From: Luteipulveratus halotolerans
GTDB lineage: Bacteria > Actinomycetota > Actinomycetes > Actinomycetales > Dermatophilaceae
NCBI RefSeq assembly: GCF_001247745.1
Contig: NZ_LAIR01000002.1
Span: 2,046,001-2,110,000, forward strand
DNA: 64,000 nt
Reading direction: 5' to 3'
A program made the translations under genes and the position numbers. Under the pieces are notes generated by a model. The model searched no databases. It worked only from the letters and a program-made list of their open reading frames with translations, and had not been told where the DNA came from. Positions 62,326-64,000 of the stretch are shown here, piece by piece (position 1 is the stretch's first letter; every line of letters starts with the position of its first letter).

Positions 62326-64000
62326 TCAGTCGGTGTAGAGGGTGTCCAGCTCGGGCTTGTACTTGCCGGTGACGACCTTGCGCTTGATCTTCAGGCTCGG
62401 GGTCATCTCGCCCTCCTCGACCGTGAGGTCGCGCGGGAGGATGATGAAGCGCTTGATCTGCTCCCAGCGGTTGAGCTTGCCGTTGAGCTCGTCGATGTAG
62501 CCCTGGACCATCTCACGGCAGGCGTCGGAGGTGACGACCGTGCGGTAGTCGGCGTCCGCCATGCCGTGCTGCTTGGCCCAGTCCAGGATGCTCTCCTCAT
62601 CGAGCGTCACCAGTGCAGAGACGAACTTGCGCCCGTCGCCCTCGATGACCAGCTGCGAGGCGTAGGGGCAGATGCCCTTGAACAGCGACTCGATGACCGA
62701 CGGCGCGACGTACTTGCCGTTGGAGGTCTTGAACAGGTCCTTCTTGCGGTCGGTGATCTTGAGGTGACCGCTCGGCAGCTGCTCACCGATGTCGCCGGTG
62801 TGGAACCACCCGTCCTGCAGGGCCTCGGCCGTCGCGTCGTCCAGGCCGCGGTAGCCCTGCATGACACCCGGGCCCTTGATCAGGATCTCGCCGTCGTCGG
62901 CGATCTTGACCTCGGTGCCGGGCAGCGGCCAGCCGACCGTGCCGATCTTGTTGGCGCCCGGGTAGGGGCGGTTGACGAACGACGCCGCGCTGGTCTCGGT
63001 GAGGCCGTAGCCCTCCATGATCGGCAGACCCATCGCGTCGAACCAGCGCGCCACGTCGGGGTTGAGAGCGGCCGAGCCGGAGATGAAGAAGCGCACCCGT
63101 CCACCGAAACGGTCACGGATCTTGGCGAGCACCAGCTTGTCGGCCACCGAGTGCTTGACCCCGAGCAGCCCGCCCGGCTTCTTGCCGTCGTCACGGACCT
63201 GCGAGGCCTCGGTCGCGACGCCGCTGGCCCAGTCGAACATCTTGGCCTTCACGCCGCCCTCGTCGGCCATCATCGTGGTGATGCGGCCGTAGACCTTCTC
63301 GAAGATGCGCGGCGCAGCGCCCATCCAGGTCGGCCGCACGACCGGCAGGTTGTCGATGATCTTGTCGACGCGGCCGTCGATCGCGGTCGGGAAGCCGACC
63401 TGCAGAGGCAGCGTCAGCAGCACCTTGCCGAACACGTGCGCGAGGGGCAGCCACAGGAACTGCAGGTCGTCAGGGTTGAGCAGGTGGGCCGAGTCCACCG
63501 CGGCGGCCTCGTACGTCCAGGCGTCGTGCGCGAGGCGGACGCCCTTGGGTCGTCCGGTCGTGCCCGAGGTGTAGATCAGCGTGCTCAGGTGATCGCTCTG
63601 GATACCGTCGATGCGCTGCTCGAGCACGTCGGCGTGCTCGGCGAGATAGGTGGCGCCGAGTGCCTCGAGGTCGGACAGGGTGATGACCCAGTCGCCGTCG
63701 CCGGAGCCGTCGAAGGTGACGACCTTCAGGATGCCGTCACCGGCCTCCCGGCCCTCGCGGAGCTTGGCGACCTGGCCGTCGTCCTCGGCGAAGACGACCT
63801 TGCTGCCGGAGTCGCCGACGATGTGCAGGACGTCCTCGACCGTCGTCGTCGGGTAGATCGTCGTCGTGGCACCGGCGGCGAGCATGACGCCGAGGTCGGC
63901 CAGAGCCCACTCCAGACGCGTGCTCGAGGCGATCGCCACGCGGTCCTCGGGCTCGATCCCGAGCGCGACGAGGCCGGCGGCGATACGGCGGGCACGCTCG
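62326..64000 (-). CDS. Long-chain fatty acid-CoA ligase, 5' end cut by the window
   Basis: C-terminal 557 codons of an AMP-forming long-chain acyl-CoA synthetase (FadD15-like), which activates fatty acids with ATP and CoA. The frame is open to the window edge, so the start lies outside. AMP-binding motif LIYTSGTTGRPKGVRLA and YGLTETSAAS are visible, along with the C-terminal SLKIKRKVVTGKYKPELDTLY. It would supply substrates for the two acyl-CoA dehydrogenases at 30-32 kb, although not linked to them. Confidence 0.93.
   Translation of the reverse strand, partial: ERARRIAAGLVALGIEPEDRVAIASSTRLEWALADLGVMLAAGATTTIYPTTTVEDVLHIVGDSGSKVVFAEDDGQVAKLREGREAGDGILKVVTFDGSGDGDWVITLSDLEALGATYLAEHADVLEQRIDGIQSDHLSTLIYTSGTTGRPKGVRLAHDAWTYEAAAVDSAHLLNPDDLQFLWLPLAHVFGKVLLTLPLQVGFPTAIDGRVDKIIDNLPVVRPTWMGAAPRIFEKVYGRITTMMADEGGVKAKMFDWASGVATEASQVRDDGKKPGGLLGVKHSVADKLVLAKIRDRFGGRVRFFISGSAALNPDVARWFDAMGLPIMEGYGLTETSAASFVNRPYPGANKIGTVGWPLPGTEVKIADDGEILIKGPGVMQGYRGLDDATAEALQDGWFHTGDIGEQLPSGHLKITDRKKDLFKTSNGKYVAPSVIESLFKGICPYASQLVIEGDGRKFVSALVTLDEESILDWAKQHGMADADYRTVVTSDACREMVQGYIDELNGKLNRWEQIKRFIILPRDLTVEEGEMTPSLKIKRKVVTGKYKPELDTLYTD

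Overview
The window is a 64 kb piece of a high-GC Gram-positive chromosome, most likely an actinobacterium of the order Micrococcales (a Dermacoccaceae- or Intrasporangiaceae-like genome is my guess). The evidence is the very high third-position GC, the gene orders hemW-DUF3097-hrcA-dnaJ-rsmE-phoH-ybeY and rne-rplU-rpmA-obgE-proB-proA-nadD-rsfS, an RNase E with long acidic and basic extensions, a DUF3097 gene, and many genes whose start codon lies 6-9 bases after a TANNNT box (leaderless mRNAs). It is almost entirely chromosomal. I see no insertion sequence, prophage, CRISPR array or rRNA. There is one tRNA, tRNA-Ala(GGC).

Layout. 0-5.3 kb, minus strand: the heat-shock and RNA-maturation block hrcA-dnaJ-rsmE, then phoH-ybeY, with a CIRCE operator before hrcA and an ArsR-like gene inserted on the other strand. 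5.4-12.3 kb: DUF3097, a lone NlpC/P60 protein with a decayed neighbour, hemW, a lipoprotein, and a divergent YeiH exporter / LysR pair. 12.3-13.1 kb: a GDT1-type manganese exporter behind a yybP-ykoY manganese riboswitch. 13.1-22.8 kb: a thioesterase-like protein, an Eis-type acetyltransferase, trmB-lepA, two tandem secreted paralogues of unknown function, an MFS transporter and a SulP-carbonic anhydrase fusion.

22.9-29.3 kb is a compact glyoxylate/glycolate operon (aceB-glcD-glcE-glcF and an IclR regulator) with an IclR-type palindrome in front of aceB. Next come an orphan PemK/MazF-like gene, two acyl-CoA dehydrogenases in tandem, and an amino-sugar uptake operon (binding protein, two permeases, NagZ-type hexosaminidase) with no ATPase of its own. 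37.2-40.4 kb is the most interesting part. A 419-base leader carries a SAM riboswitch followed by a small Cys-terminated leader-peptide ORF, upstream of an orphan solute-binding lipoprotein, a two-domain GNAT protein, a thiol dioxygenase and a rhodanese. This looks like an organosulfur scavenging operon with two stacked sulfur sensors.

40.5-47.9 kb holds accessory genes, including two damaged 3' ends (a DUF6328 gene with a probable frameshift and a quinone reductase that lost its stop next to tRNA-Ala), and then the nadD-rsfS-phosphatase-thioesterase operon. 47.9-57.2 kb is the conserved proA / proB-dedA / obgE-rpmA-rplU / rne block ending in a DUF2344 gene. An AraC regulator and MFS pair is inserted between DUF2344 and its usual partner, a B12-binding radical SAM protein (59.6-61.6 kb). 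A LysE exporter and the 3' part of a long-chain acyl-CoA synthetase gene end the window.
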